NCBI RefSeq assembly: GCF_000463115.2
Contig: NZ_AWFX01000042.1
Span: 195,974 to 259,973 of the forward strand
Source of the DNA: Franconibacter helveticus LMG 23732
GTDB lineage: Bacteria; Pseudomonadota; Gammaproteobacteria; Enterobacterales; Enterobacteriaceae
Length of the DNA: 64,000 bases
Direction: 5' to 3'
The position numbers and the translations under genes were made by a program. The number at the start of each line of letters is the position of its first letter. Within the stretch, counting starts at the first letter, position 1. The notes below the pieces were generated by a model that saw nothing but the letters and a program-made list of their open reading frames with translations, was not told the DNA's origin and searched no databases. Shown here one piece after another: positions 56,373-64,000 of the stretch.

Positions 56373-57347
56373 TTAACGGTCTGCCCGTTTACCCAACGGC
56401 TTTGCGCTGTAGGCGCGCTTATCCGCCGTCTTTATCAGTTGTTCAAGCGAGCCATTCGCCTCGTCATGCTGGGCGACGCCCCAGGAAACGGCCAGTGAGC
56501 CATCGCGCCGGGCGCGGCTGTTGAATTCCTCCACCCGCTCCGCCAGATACTGCATCGCTATCCACGCGCCTTTTTCATCGGTATCCGCAAACAGGATAAC
56601 AAACTGATTGTGATCGAGACGCGCAAGCAGGTCGCTGTCGCGAAAAGCGCCTTTCAGCACGCGGGTAAGATCGCGCAGCGCGTTGTCGCCTGCCTCCTGA
56701 CCCGCGCCTGCGACAATATCCTGATAATTGTCGAGCGTGATGAAGCCAAGCGTCATAAATTCGCCACGACGACGGTGAGCCGAAAGCGCATAGGCCGCCA
56801 GCGAGTGAAAGCCGCGCGGGTTAAGCTGGCCGGTCAGCTCATCATGCGTGGCGGCATTGAGCAACGCGAATTCATCCTCGACGATAGCGGCGAAGTCGCC
56901 CAGCAGTGAAATCTGCTGCGGGGTGAGTTCACGCGGCTCGGTGTCCATCAGACAAAACGCCCCCGCCTGCCCGCCATCCGGCAGCCTGACCGGGTAGCCG
57001 ATATAAAAACGGATATGCGGCGCGTTCGCCACCAGCGGGATCGTCTGAAAACGCGTATCGTCATGCGTATCGGGAACGATAAGCGGCGAGTCCTGCAACA
57101 GCGTATGGGTGCAGAATGAGGTATCGCGAGGCATCTCCCTGTGCGCGGCGTCGAGACCATCGCAGGCTTTAAGCCACAGGCGGTTTTCATCCACCAGGCT
57201 TAATAGCGCGACAGGCACATCAAAAAGATGTTTAGCCAGGCGCGTCAGACGATCAAACCGTTCGGCGGGGCCGGTATCCAGCAGGCCGGACGCTTTCAGC
57301 GAAGCCAGGCGCTCGGTTTCATTAGGCGGGGTTTTGACTGTTTTCAT
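56373..57347 (-). CDS. GAF-GGDEF protein with degenerate active site and intact I-site
   Basis: 324 aa, soluble. GAF domain at about 27-160 (PVALLSLVDENRLWLKACDGL, DTSFCTHTLLQDSPLIVPD, RFYIGYPVRLPDGGQAGAFCLMD). GGDEF-like domain at about 163-318. The signature GGDEF is replaced by DHNQF (245-249), LTGLxNRR reads LTGQLNPR, and the metal-binding segment is changed to ITLDNYQDI. An inhibitory-site RxxD (RDSD, 236-239) remains, exactly five residues before the altered motif. It should therefore bind c-di-GMP but not make it. First of three GGDEF genes on this strand counted from the left. Confidence 0.82.
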   Translation of the reverse strand: MKTVKTPPNETERLASLKASGLLDTGPAERFDRLTRLAKHLFDVPVALLSLVDENRLWLKACDGLDAAHREMPRDTSFCTHTLLQDSPLIVPDTHDDTRFQTIPLVANAPHIRFYIGYPVRLPDGGQAGAFCLMDTEPRELTPQQISLLGDFAAIVEDEFALLNAATHDELTGQLNPRGFHSLAAYALSAHRRRGEFMTLGFITLDNYQDIVAGAGQEAGDNALRDLTRVLKGAFRDSDLLARLDHNQFVILFADTDEKGAWIAMQYLAERVEEFNSRARRDGSLAVSWGVAQHDEANGSLEQLIKTADKRAYSAKPLGKRADR

Positions 57348-57419
57348 TACATTACCTGTATGGCAAGTCAGAATTAGAGCATAGCGTAACGGAGACTGGT
57401 TGGTAGCCCCGCTGCGCCG

Positions 57420-58478
57420 TCAATACGCAAATATCCGGTTTTTCCCGTCTCGCTTGGCATTATAAAGCGCGTCATCGGCGGCCTTAAGCCAGTCGTTTAC
57501 GGATGCCATTTGCGCGGTGGCGCAGGCAATACCGATGCTGAGCGTACAGTTGAGGGCGTTATCGGGAAACACGCGCACCTGCGCCGCCTCGTCCATAATC
57601 TGGCGCGCAACCGCGCTGGCCTCTTCTACCGAGGTATTGGGCAGCAAAACCACAAACTCGTCGCCGCCAAGCCGCGCGGGGGTGCCGTTATGCCGGGTAA
57701 CCTGGCGCAAAATAGCGGAAACCGCCACCAGCAGCGTATCGCCTGCCTTATGGCCGTACCGATCGTTCGCCTCTTTAAAATTGTCGATATCGATAAACAT
57801 CAGCGCCGAACTATGGCAACTGGCGGTCAGCTTATCCAGCTCTGTATGAATACGCAGCTCCAGTAGCCTGCGGTTGGCGATATCGAGAAAAGGATCGGTC
57901 ATGGCGATGCGCTCAAGCTCGCGTGTCTTGCGGCTGAGCTGACGGGAAATGGAATGAGACAACAAGCTTAAGGCCAGAATATAAATCGCGATAAGCGGCA
58001 GCGTGGCGTAAAGGGTGGTCTCGCTTACCTGCGGATGGAACGGCATGCCCTGCGCAAGCCAGGTCACCAGAAAGCCGGCGATAAGCGCCAGCAAAGCTTT
58101 TCGCATCAGTTTCAGACCGCCCGCAGAAAGCCTGTCGCACACAAGGATGGTCGCTATCACCACGCTCGGCAACGCGCAAAGCCCTGTTACCGCGATCCAG
58201 AACCCGCCAGCGGCAGCGTCCAGCACCAGATGCTGATGCTCTCGCTTCTTCGGGGTAACAGAGCGCGCGGCGCGCAGATAAGCGGCGGTCGGCCAGATAA
58301 ACGCGTTAATGCCGAGTAGCGCCAGCCAGTATGTCGCACGCTGTTGCTCAAGCAGCACGGAAAGAATAGGCAGAAAGCAGAGAAAGGTGCCCAGCATGCG
58401 CATAAAATACATACGCCTGGCAAACCTGAGGCCAGTAAGAGGTTGGCTGCTTTTCGATGGCTCAGGGAAGCGTAACAT
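57420..58478 (-). CDS. Diguanylate cyclase with MASE2 sensor, DgcC (AdrA)-like
   Basis: 352 aa. The N-terminal MASE2 membrane domain begins TGLRFARRMYFMRMLG, close to the SGLRFARR start of AdrA/DgcC, and has about five to six helices to residue 185. The GGDEF domain is intact: FIDIDNFKEANDRYGHKAGD and ARLGGDEFVVLLPN. No RxxD I-site (RHNG in its place), so product inhibition by that site is not expected. In E. coli DgcC feeds c-di-GMP to BcsA PilZ. ATG at 58478 is chosen by alignment to the MASE2 start; GGAA stands 10 nt upstream, and starts at 58508 or 58535 are possible. Confidence 0.78.
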   Translation of the reverse strand: MLRFPEPSKSSQPLTGLRFARRMYFMRMLGTFLCFLPILSVLLEQQRATYWLALLGINAFIWPTAAYLRAARSVTPKKREHQHLVLDAAAGGFWIAVTGLCALPSVVIATILVCDRLSAGGLKLMRKALLALIAGFLVTWLAQGMPFHPQVSETTLYATLPLIAIYILALSLLSHSISRQLSRKTRELERIAMTDPFLDIANRRLLELRIHTELDKLTASCHSSALMFIDIDNFKEANDRYGHKAGDTLLVAVSAILRQVTRHNGTPARLGGDEFVVLLPNTSVEEASAVARQIMDEAAQVRVFPDNALNCTLSIGIACATAQMASVNDWLKAADDALYNAKRDGKNRIFAY

Positions 58479-58646
58479 GCAGGGGTTCCGGTGAAAAATC
58501 CCCGCCATCTTATAAACCGTCAAAATGAGTAGCAAGGGATTTAATCAACCAGCTTAATGATTTACGCGCCTTTTAAACGTGCAGCGCAAAAACCTCCTAA
58601 TATTGGTAGTGCGAAATCACGTGACGTTGTCACAAGCTGGCGCCTG

Positions 58647-60053
58647 CTAACCCGCTTCGCCATGCAGACGATACGAGGTCCGGTTGCGGCCTTCGCGTTT
58701 TGAGGCATAAAGAAAGCGGTCGGCCTCACGCATAAGCATGTCAAACGTTTCCCGCATGGTCTCTTTGGGCGCGGCGTCAAACCCCATACCGATGCTCACC
58801 GTCAGATGTAGCGCGTGCTCCTGCCAACAAAAGGGCTGAGCGGCAAGCGTTGTGCGCAGCGTTTCGGCAAAGCGCAGCCCTTCATTGAAGGTTATGCCCG
58901 GCCTTATCACCACAAACTCCTCGCCGCCCATACGCGCAACCAGGCCATTAATGCCGACAAGCCCCTGTAAACGCTCGCCGAAAGCAGCCAGCGCCGCATC
59001 GCCGCACTCATGGCCGTAGCTGTCATTGATGCTTTTGAAGTAATCAATATCGATAAGTAAAACGCACAGCGAGGACGGCGGGCTGGTGTGGCGGTTCAGC
59101 GCTTCGTACAGCCCGGAGCGGGAATGCACGCCGGTGAGGTGATCGTAATCCGCCCTTCTGGAAACCTGCTGCATAATGGCGTTAAACGCCGTCACGCTCG
59201 CCCCGACAATCAGCGGGCAAATCGCAAGCGTTGCAATACCGAGTCGGGTGGAGAACATCTGGTTGGTGCCAAGCGGCGAAGCGGCGTTCATATCGATGAT
59301 GCCATAGGCCACCAGCACAATTTCCGCGACCCCGGTGCAAAAGGTAATAAAGGCGCTGGTGGCGAACGAGTAACGTAACGCGCACCAGATAAGCCCGGTA
59401 AGCGGAAACGTAAGACTCCCCGCCCCGCCCACCAGCACAGAAGCGCCAAGCGAAACCACGACCGCCAGCAGCGGCCAGAGATCTTCTTTAGTAAGACGAC
59501 GCTGAATGCGCGGCCATCCCATCGTCAGGATCCAGGGCACCAGCAGCACGCCGGTGGAAAACTGCTCGCTAAACCAGTCGGCGAACAGCGGCATCAGCGC
59601 TCTTCTGTCAATCCCTACCGACCCTACGGCGCCGCAAAGCGCGCAAAGCAGCGCAGCTATCAGGCAATAGCCAAAGAGCCTGAGGGCGAACAGCGCCTGC
59701 GGAAACTGCGGTCTGCCCACATCATTGCGCAGCACCAGCATGGCCACCGTAACGATAAACACCATGTTTGAAAAATTAATGGCAAGCGACGCCAGGCCCC
59801 AGCTTGTGGTTAGCGCATCATAGGCCAGCATCGCCACATAGCAGATGGCGTAATAAAGCGGTTTATTGAGAAACGCATGGCGGGCGAAAATGCCAGCCAT
59901 AATGCCGTTCAGCGGCCAGAACAGCGACAACTCATCCACCAGGCGCAAGGAGGCGCCGAAGGTGTAAAAAAGCGTGGTAAGGATAAAGATGCCCAGCGCA
60001 TTGGAGAGCGTCTTATCTTCGCGGAAACAGAACAGCGCAGCCGGGTTAGCCAT
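58647..60053 (-). CDS. Diguanylate cyclase with MASE1-type membrane domain
   Basis: 468 aa. About eight to nine membrane helices (20-290) form a MASE1-like sensor (LFWPLNGIMAGIFARHAFLN). The GGDEF domain from about 305 has the form GGEEF, accepted as active, with IDIDYFKSINDSYGHECGD. The RxxD I-site is absent (GING). It sits just before yneG-glsB, where E. coli has dgcF (yneF), also a GGDEF gene, so it may be its positional counterpart, although sensor domains may differ. The ligand is unknown. Confidence 0.82.
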   Translation of the reverse strand: MANPAALFCFREDKTLSNALGIFILTTLFYTFGASLRLVDELSLFWPLNGIMAGIFARHAFLNKPLYYAICYVAMLAYDALTTSWGLASLAINFSNMVFIVTVAMLVLRNDVGRPQFPQALFALRLFGYCLIAALLCALCGAVGSVGIDRRALMPLFADWFSEQFSTGVLLVPWILTMGWPRIQRRLTKEDLWPLLAVVVSLGASVLVGGAGSLTFPLTGLIWCALRYSFATSAFITFCTGVAEIVLVAYGIIDMNAASPLGTNQMFSTRLGIATLAICPLIVGASVTAFNAIMQQVSRRADYDHLTGVHSRSGLYEALNRHTSPPSSLCVLLIDIDYFKSINDSYGHECGDAALAAFGERLQGLVGINGLVARMGGEEFVVIRPGITFNEGLRFAETLRTTLAAQPFCWQEHALHLTVSIGMGFDAAPKETMRETFDMLMREADRFLYASKREGRNRTSYRLHGEAG

Positions 60054-60158
60054 AACGATTCGCTTAAAACAGACATTACCCGCGGCAATGTCCGGCGTGA
60101 CAAAAAGTATTGCCAGCTTAACACGAATCTACATCATGTTCATAAATGGACATTTCGC

Positions 60159-60521
60159 TTAACGCGGCTTATTCATCTCTTCCACCAGCCAACGGTGGAT
60201 TACCGCCACGATGTAACGTTGCTGCTGCTCACTCAGCGTAACGCCCGCAGGAATGGCATGCCATTTCGCGAGGCAGCCGCGACAGCACGTGGCGGTGGCA
60301 TGCTGGGCGATAAACACCGGATGGCCGCGCATCGGCGTCTGCTTACCGTCATTAGGGGGTTGTGCGGGCGCGAGGCGCTTGGCGATAAAGTCCGCCGCGT
60401 GGCTGTCTATGGTTTCCGGCCCTTTATCCCAACAGTACTGACGCTCTTTCGCGCCGAGATGAAAGCGGCTGCGAAAAGAAGAGCGTTTCAGGCGGGCGAA
60501 AAGGTCATCGCCAGGTTGCAT
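60159..60521 (-). CDS. yneG: DUF4186 protein YneG
   Basis: 120 aa (E. coli YneG 119). Typical DUF4186 layout: FARLKRSSFRSRFHLGAKERQYCWDKG, HAADFIAKRLAPA and a Cys/His cluster HPVFIAQHATATCCRGCLAKWHAIPAG that may bind zinc. Function unknown. Placed 29 nt after glsB on the same strand, as in E. coli (yneG-glsB), and probably cotranscribed. AGGTAAG stands before the ATG. Confidence 0.88.
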   Translation of the reverse strand: MQPGDDLFARLKRSSFRSRFHLGAKERQYCWDKGPETIDSHAADFIAKRLAPAQPPNDGKQTPMRGHPVFIAQHATATCCRGCLAKWHAIPAGVTLSEQQQRYIVAVIHRWLVEEMNKPR

Positions 60522-60550
60522 AACGTCTTACCTGTTTTTCATCAAAACGA

Positions 60551-61477
60551 TTAATAAACCGAGCGGCCGATTTTCTGCGCCAGGATCTCCAGCGCCGCCA
60601 CCCCCGCAAGGGAATTTCCGGCGTTATCCAGCGCCGGGCTCCAGACGGCAATCGACATCTCATGCGGCACTACCGCCACAATACCGCCGCCGACGCCTGA
60701 TTTGCCCGGCATCCCTACCCGCCAGGCAAACTCGCCGGAATTTTCATACATGCCGCTGGTGGCCATCAGCGCATTGACCTGACGCGTCTGCAACGGCGAG
60801 ATAACCGGCTCCGCCAGATGCGGCGCCCTTCCTTGTCTCGCCAGAAACAAAAAGGTTTTCGCCAGCTCCGCGCAGCTCATTTTCAGCGCACAGTAGTGAA
60901 AGTAGTTCTGTAAAACGGTTATCACATCATTATGGAAGTTGCCGAAAGACTTCATAAGCCAGGCAATGGCGGCGTTACGGGCGGAGTGTTCGAACTCCGA
61001 GCGCGCCACGCGAGCGTCATAGCTGATATCTTCCACCCCGGAAAGCTGACGCACCCACTCCAGCATACGTTGTCTGGGGGCGCTAAGGCGCGTTTGCAGC
61101 ATATCGCAAATCACCAGCGCGCCGGCGTTAATAAAGGGGTTGCGCGGCTTACCCTGCTCAAGCTCCAGCTGCACCAGCGAATTGAACGGTTGTCCGGAAG
61201 GATCTTTACCCACGCGCTGCCACAGCTCCGCTTCTTCATAGCGGCCCATCGCCAGCACCAGGCTTAAGACTTTAGAGACAGACTGAATGGAAAAGCGCTC
61301 ATGCGCGTCGCCTGCGGCGTAACACTCGCCGTTTACGGTACAGACCACAATGCCGAGCTTGTCGCCTGGTACTTCCGCAAGCGCGGGAATATAGTCCGCC
61401 ACCTTTCCCTGGCGGGCCAGCGGCCGCACCTGGTCGAGAATGGACCCCAGTAAAGCATCATCAAGCATTAACGCCAC
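60551..61477 (-). CDS. glsB: Glutaminase GlsB
   Basis: 308 aa, same length as E. coli GlsB (YneH). Hydrolyses glutamine to glutamate and ammonia. Serine-dependent beta-lactamase-like motif [12 protein letters not shown] (S-x-x-K), [32 protein letters not shown] and [20 protein letters not shown] are diagnostic. The GTG at 61477 is chosen: GGGAG lies 6 nt upstream and the N-terminus then aligns residue for residue with E. coli. The ATG three codons later is the alternative. Confidence 0.92.
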   Translation of the reverse strand: MALMLDDALLGSILDQVRPLARQGKVADYIPALAEVPGDKLGIVVCTVNGECYAAGDAHERFSIQSVSKVLSLVLAMGRYEEAELWQRVGKDPSGQPFNSLVQLELEQGKPRNPFINAGALVICDMLQTRLSAPRQRMLEWVRQLSGVEDISYDARVARSEFEHSARNAAIAWLMKSFGNFHNDVITVLQNYFHYCALKMSCAELAKTFLFLARQGRAPHLAEPVISPLQTRQVNALMATSGMYENSGEFAWRVGMPGKSGVGGGIVAVVPHEMSIAVWSPALDNAGNSLAGVAALEILAQKIGRSVY

Positions 61478-61523
61478 AGCACACTCCCGGAGGATGAAGA
61501 AAACCGGCCGGGAGTATACGCCG

Positions 61524-63113
61524 TCAGGCTGGCAGGCGAAAGCGCGCCACCGCATCGGTAAGCCGCTGCGACTCATTGCTGAGCCGCTGTGAAGCGCGGG
61601 TGGTCTGTTGCACCAGCGCCCCGGTCTTTTCCGCTACCTGGTTAAGCGCGCCAATGCGGTGCGTCACCAGATGAATACTCTCTCCCTGGTGTACCGTCGC
61701 ATGGGAGATTTCGCTAAGCAGGCCGGTAAGATGGCTGACCAGCGACATCACCTGACGCAGGTTCTCCTCAAGCCGCGCCACCGCCTGCGAGCCTTCTTCG
61801 ATGCCGGAAAGCGAATGGTGAATGAGCTGCTGGATGGTGTGCGTAGACTGGCTGCTCTTACGGGCCAGCAAACCCACCTCTTTCGCCACTACCGCGAAAC
61901 CGCGTCCATGATTCCCGGCGTGAGCCGCTTCAATGGCGGCGTTAAGCGCCAGGATATTGGTCTGAAAGGCGACGTTGTCGATAAGCGCCACAATGCCGCG
62001 CATTTCCGCTGAACGGGAGACAATATCCTGCATAGAGTGGTTTACCGTCTGCATCATCTGGTCGCCGCCAGCGGCAATCTTCCGCGCCTCGTCGGCACGC
62101 TGATTAGCCGCTTTTGCATACTCGCTGTTTTCCCCGACGTGCGCTTCGAGCGTTTCAATATGCGAGGTCACTTTACGCAACTCATCCGCCTGCAAATCGG
62201 ACTGGCTGGAAAGCTGCTCATTGCCCTGCGCCAGGCGGTTAATATTGGTCACCATGGCGCCGGTGGCGTCGCGGACTTCGTTCACCAGCTGCTGCAAGCC
62301 CTGCTGCATGGCGCTGATACTGCGGGTGAGCTCATTCACTTCACGGTTTAGCTGTCTGCGCTGCGGCGGCGCCTGGGAAAGATCGCCTGCCGCCAGCACA
62401 TTAATGTGATTGATAAGCTGGCGCAGCGGCGCAATCACCCAGCGCGCAACGCTGCGCCAGACCGCAACCGCGATAACCAGCAAGACAATCAGTACGCCGA
62501 TAAACAACGTCTGCGCGCGGGACAGGCCTGCCATTAACGCCCGGCTGTCGGCATCGGCGCGCTGCTGGTTGCCCTTCTGCCAGGTCGCGAAGTTATCATT
62601 AAAGTCTGCCTGGAAGGCCTGCACAGGCACGGCGAAAAAAGCATCGATGCTGTTAGTCTGCACCAGCCCGTCCGCCTGCTCTTTAAGCGCGCTGTAAAAG
62701 TTCTGGTAGCTGCCTTTCAGCGGGTCATCTTTTTCAGGGGCAAGCGCGCTGTAGCGCTCGAAGGCCTGGTGCGAGCGTTTGAGCGCCGCCTGCGCTTCAT
62801 CCATCAGGCTGTTCCAGCTGCCTACCGAGCCGGTTTCTTTATCCTGCATGAAATAGATACCGGCGCGATTTAGCAGATCGCTTGCCATCAGCAGCGTGAC
62901 GCGGGCGTCATCCATATTGAGCTGCCGCTGTTGCTGCTGCTCACGGCTCTGAACGCTGTGCTGCGTATCACGCAGTAAAGAGGAAAGCATAATGGTGGAG
63001 AGAATTTGCAGTGCGGAGAAAAGCGCGATAACGCAAAGGATCCCTGCCAGCAGGCCAAATTGCTTTTGCGGCAGACGCCGGCGCGCGGCGTTGAAAATTT
63101 CACTTAGGTTCAT
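61524..63113 (-). CDS. Methyl-accepting chemotaxis protein
   Basis: 529 aa. Membrane helix at 20-42, a four-helix periplasmic sensor (TarH type, with [38 protein letters not shown]), second helix at about 200-222, HAMP and a cytoplasmic coiled coil. The signalling tip is [42 protein letters not shown], with N and H where other receptors have R/E/Q around the tip. The C-terminus RFRLPA lacks the NWETF pentapeptide that tethers CheR/CheB, so it is a low-abundance type receptor. Ligand unknown. No strong ribosome site is seen (GAAGAAA upstream). Confidence 0.88.
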   Translation of the reverse strand: MNLSEIFNAARRRLPQKQFGLLAGILCVIALFSALQILSTIMLSSLLRDTQHSVQSREQQQQRQLNMDDARVTLLMASDLLNRAGIYFMQDKETGSVGSWNSLMDEAQAALKRSHQAFERYSALAPEKDDPLKGSYQNFYSALKEQADGLVQTNSIDAFFAVPVQAFQADFNDNFATWQKGNQQRADADSRALMAGLSRAQTLFIGVLIVLLVIAVAVWRSVARWVIAPLRQLINHINVLAAGDLSQAPPQRRQLNREVNELTRSISAMQQGLQQLVNEVRDATGAMVTNINRLAQGNEQLSSQSDLQADELRKVTSHIETLEAHVGENSEYAKAANQRADEARKIAAGGDQMMQTVNHSMQDIVSRSAEMRGIVALIDNVAFQTNILALNAAIEAAHAGNHGRGFAVVAKEVGLLARKSSQSTHTIQQLIHHSLSGIEEGSQAVARLEENLRQVMSLVSHLTGLLSEISHATVHQGESIHLVTHRIGALNQVAEKTGALVQQTTRASQRLSNESQRLTDAVARFRLPA

Positions 63114-63181
63114 GTTTTTCTTCGGTAAACAGCCTCAACAGCGGCGAGTCTACAAAGCATGAATGACAGAAATATGGCGGA

Positions 63182-63588
63182 AATGTGACAAGGGGGGCAG
63201 CGTCACCTGCTCTGGTGGCGTTGAAGGGTGAGCGGTGAATGGCTCCGTGAGCCGGAGCGGCGGCTGTTTAGGTTTATGTTTGGGTTTATGTGAGGGTTGT
63301 GAAAGGTTCCGTTCGCCGGGGCGGCGTTTTTATATGTCAGCTTTTCTCACGCGAATGTGACAAGGGGGGCAGCGCCACCTGCTCTGGTGGCTTTGTAGGG
63401 TGAGCGGTGAATTGCTCCGTTCGCCAAGGAGGCTGCTGTTTAGGTGGTGGAGGGTTACGTGAGCCGGAGCTGTTGTTGGCTGGGTCTATGTAAGGCAGGT
63501 GAAAGGTTCCGTTCGCCGGGGCGGCGTTTTCATATGTACCCTTCTTTCACGCGAACGTGTTAAGGGGGCTCGCCGCCGCCCCCTTAAC
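63182..63588. repeat. Diverged tandem duplication with hairpin-forming ends
   Basis: AATGTGACAAGGGGGGCAGCG starts at 63182 and again at 63354 (172 bp apart), and both are followed by a near-identical CACCTGCTCTGGTGGC stretch. GTGAAAGGTTCCGTTCGCCGGGGC starts at 63299 and 63499 (200 bp apart). A third partial start of the unit (ACGCGAACGTGTTAAGGGGG) lies near 63550. At 63559-63588 an 11-bp perfect stem GTTAAGGGGGC/GCCCCCTTAAC closes the array. No protein gene is supported. Confidence 0.7.
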
Positions 63589-63676
63589 AATCCCGGCTCC
63601 CGGCTCGCAAAATCGCCCGCTGAAGCGGGAAACCTCATCTTTTCCCCGCTGGCTTCGGGTCGGGCATGACGGCACA

Positions 63677-64000
63677 TCCCTGTGCCGACATGCCCTCGCA
63701 CCGGGTCCAGCCGGTGCGCCCCGGCCACCGTGTAAAAGCTGAGGCGATTTTGAGGCCGGACCCAAATTTCGCTGGAATGTTCGTGTCTTAATGGGCCTGA
63801 AAGTGGCTTTTGCTCAGGGAGAAGTGTTCTTTGCAGAGGGAACTGTAAAACAGGCTAGACACAAACCCTTTTACAGCGACATATGCATTCCTGTTGTCAT
63901 CGACCTGTCAGCGGTGACGTTTATCTGGCCTCAAAATCGCCTTCCGGGCTGGCAGATGGCCGGGGCACGCCGGAGGGAACCGGCGTGAGGTCATGTCGGT
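63677..64000. repeat. Two inverted copies of a hairpin-rich intergenic repeat
   Basis: A 16-bp perfect inverted pair AGGCGATTTTGAGGCC (63742-63757) and GGCCTCAAAATCGCCT (63927-63942) extends outward with imperfect matches over at least 70 bp per arm: GGTGGCCGGGGCGCACCGG... on one side against GATGGCCGGGGCACGCCGG... on the other, both ending GAGG.CATGTCGG. The left copy contains a strong hairpin GCATGTCGGCACA/TGTGCCGTCATGC (63664-63693). The right copy continues past the window. The 169 nt between arms hold no gene. Confidence 0.7.

Noticed and set aside
63486..63765. Arginine-rich minus-strand frames of 72-80 codons
   Set aside because: They lie wholly inside the hairpin repeat at the right end, in two overlapping frames, with no ribosome site or family.

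Overview
The window reads as chromosomal DNA of an enteric gammaproteobacterium (Enterobacteriaceae, GC-rich). maeA-osmC, uxaB, the yneG-glsB pair, hprRS-hiuH and treF all match Escherichia coli counterparts closely in length and motifs. The treZ-treY-glgX cluster, a bcsO-containing type I cellulose operon and an FcuA-like siderophore receptor are absent from E. coli K-12. That combination suggests a plant- or desiccation-associated genus near Cronobacter, Franconibacter or Siccibacter; the genus is an inference from gene content only.

Layout. 1-2.7 kb: the end of a YncE-like beta-propeller gene and a TonB-dependent receptor. 2.8-13.3 kb: a sugar catabolic locus. It holds a FucI/AraA-like isomerase, a split transketolase, a SorC-type regulator, a FGGY kinase and a ribose-type ABC importer with a DUF2291 lipoprotein. 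The gene set fits the transketolase variant of D-apiose catabolism. The same 14-bp palindrome, with a weaker copy 18 bp away, stands in both control regions and ties the two halves into one regulon. 13.9-24.7 kb: the cellulose operon bcsO-Q-A-B-C-D-Z. It carries two independent lesions: a deletion that joins the 5' part of bcsQ to the 3' part of bcsA out of frame, and a 1-nt frameshift in bcsC. If the sequence is correct, cellulose synthesis from this locus is lost.

24.7-29.2 kb: an exported alpha/beta hydrolase, a flavin reductase-like protein, and the hprS-hprR two-component system divergent from hiuH. 29.5-35.9 kb: treZ-treY-glgX, which would make trehalose from glycogen-type glucans; treF (49.9 kb) degrades cytoplasmic trehalose. 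36-45 kb: a membrane protein, a large autotransporter, an ankyrin-repeat lipoprotein, a MocR regulator and its divergent, frameshifted EamA transporter. 45-51.6 kb: DUF924, maeA, VF530, osmC, an Old Yellow Enzyme and treF. 51.6-63.1 kb: a GDSL autotransporter esterase, uxaB, a GNAT protein, three consecutive GGDEF genes (the first with a degenerate active site but an intact I-site), yneG, glsB and a chemoreceptor. 63.1-64 kb: gene-free DNA with a diverged tandem repeat and two inverted copies of a hairpin-rich repeat; the second copy runs off the window.

No rRNA, tRNA, CRISPR array, intact insertion sequence or prophage was recognised. The features most worth checking are the SorC regulon operators, the damaged bcs operon, the I-site-retaining degenerate GGDEF protein, and the structured repeats upstream of the esterase gene and at the right end.
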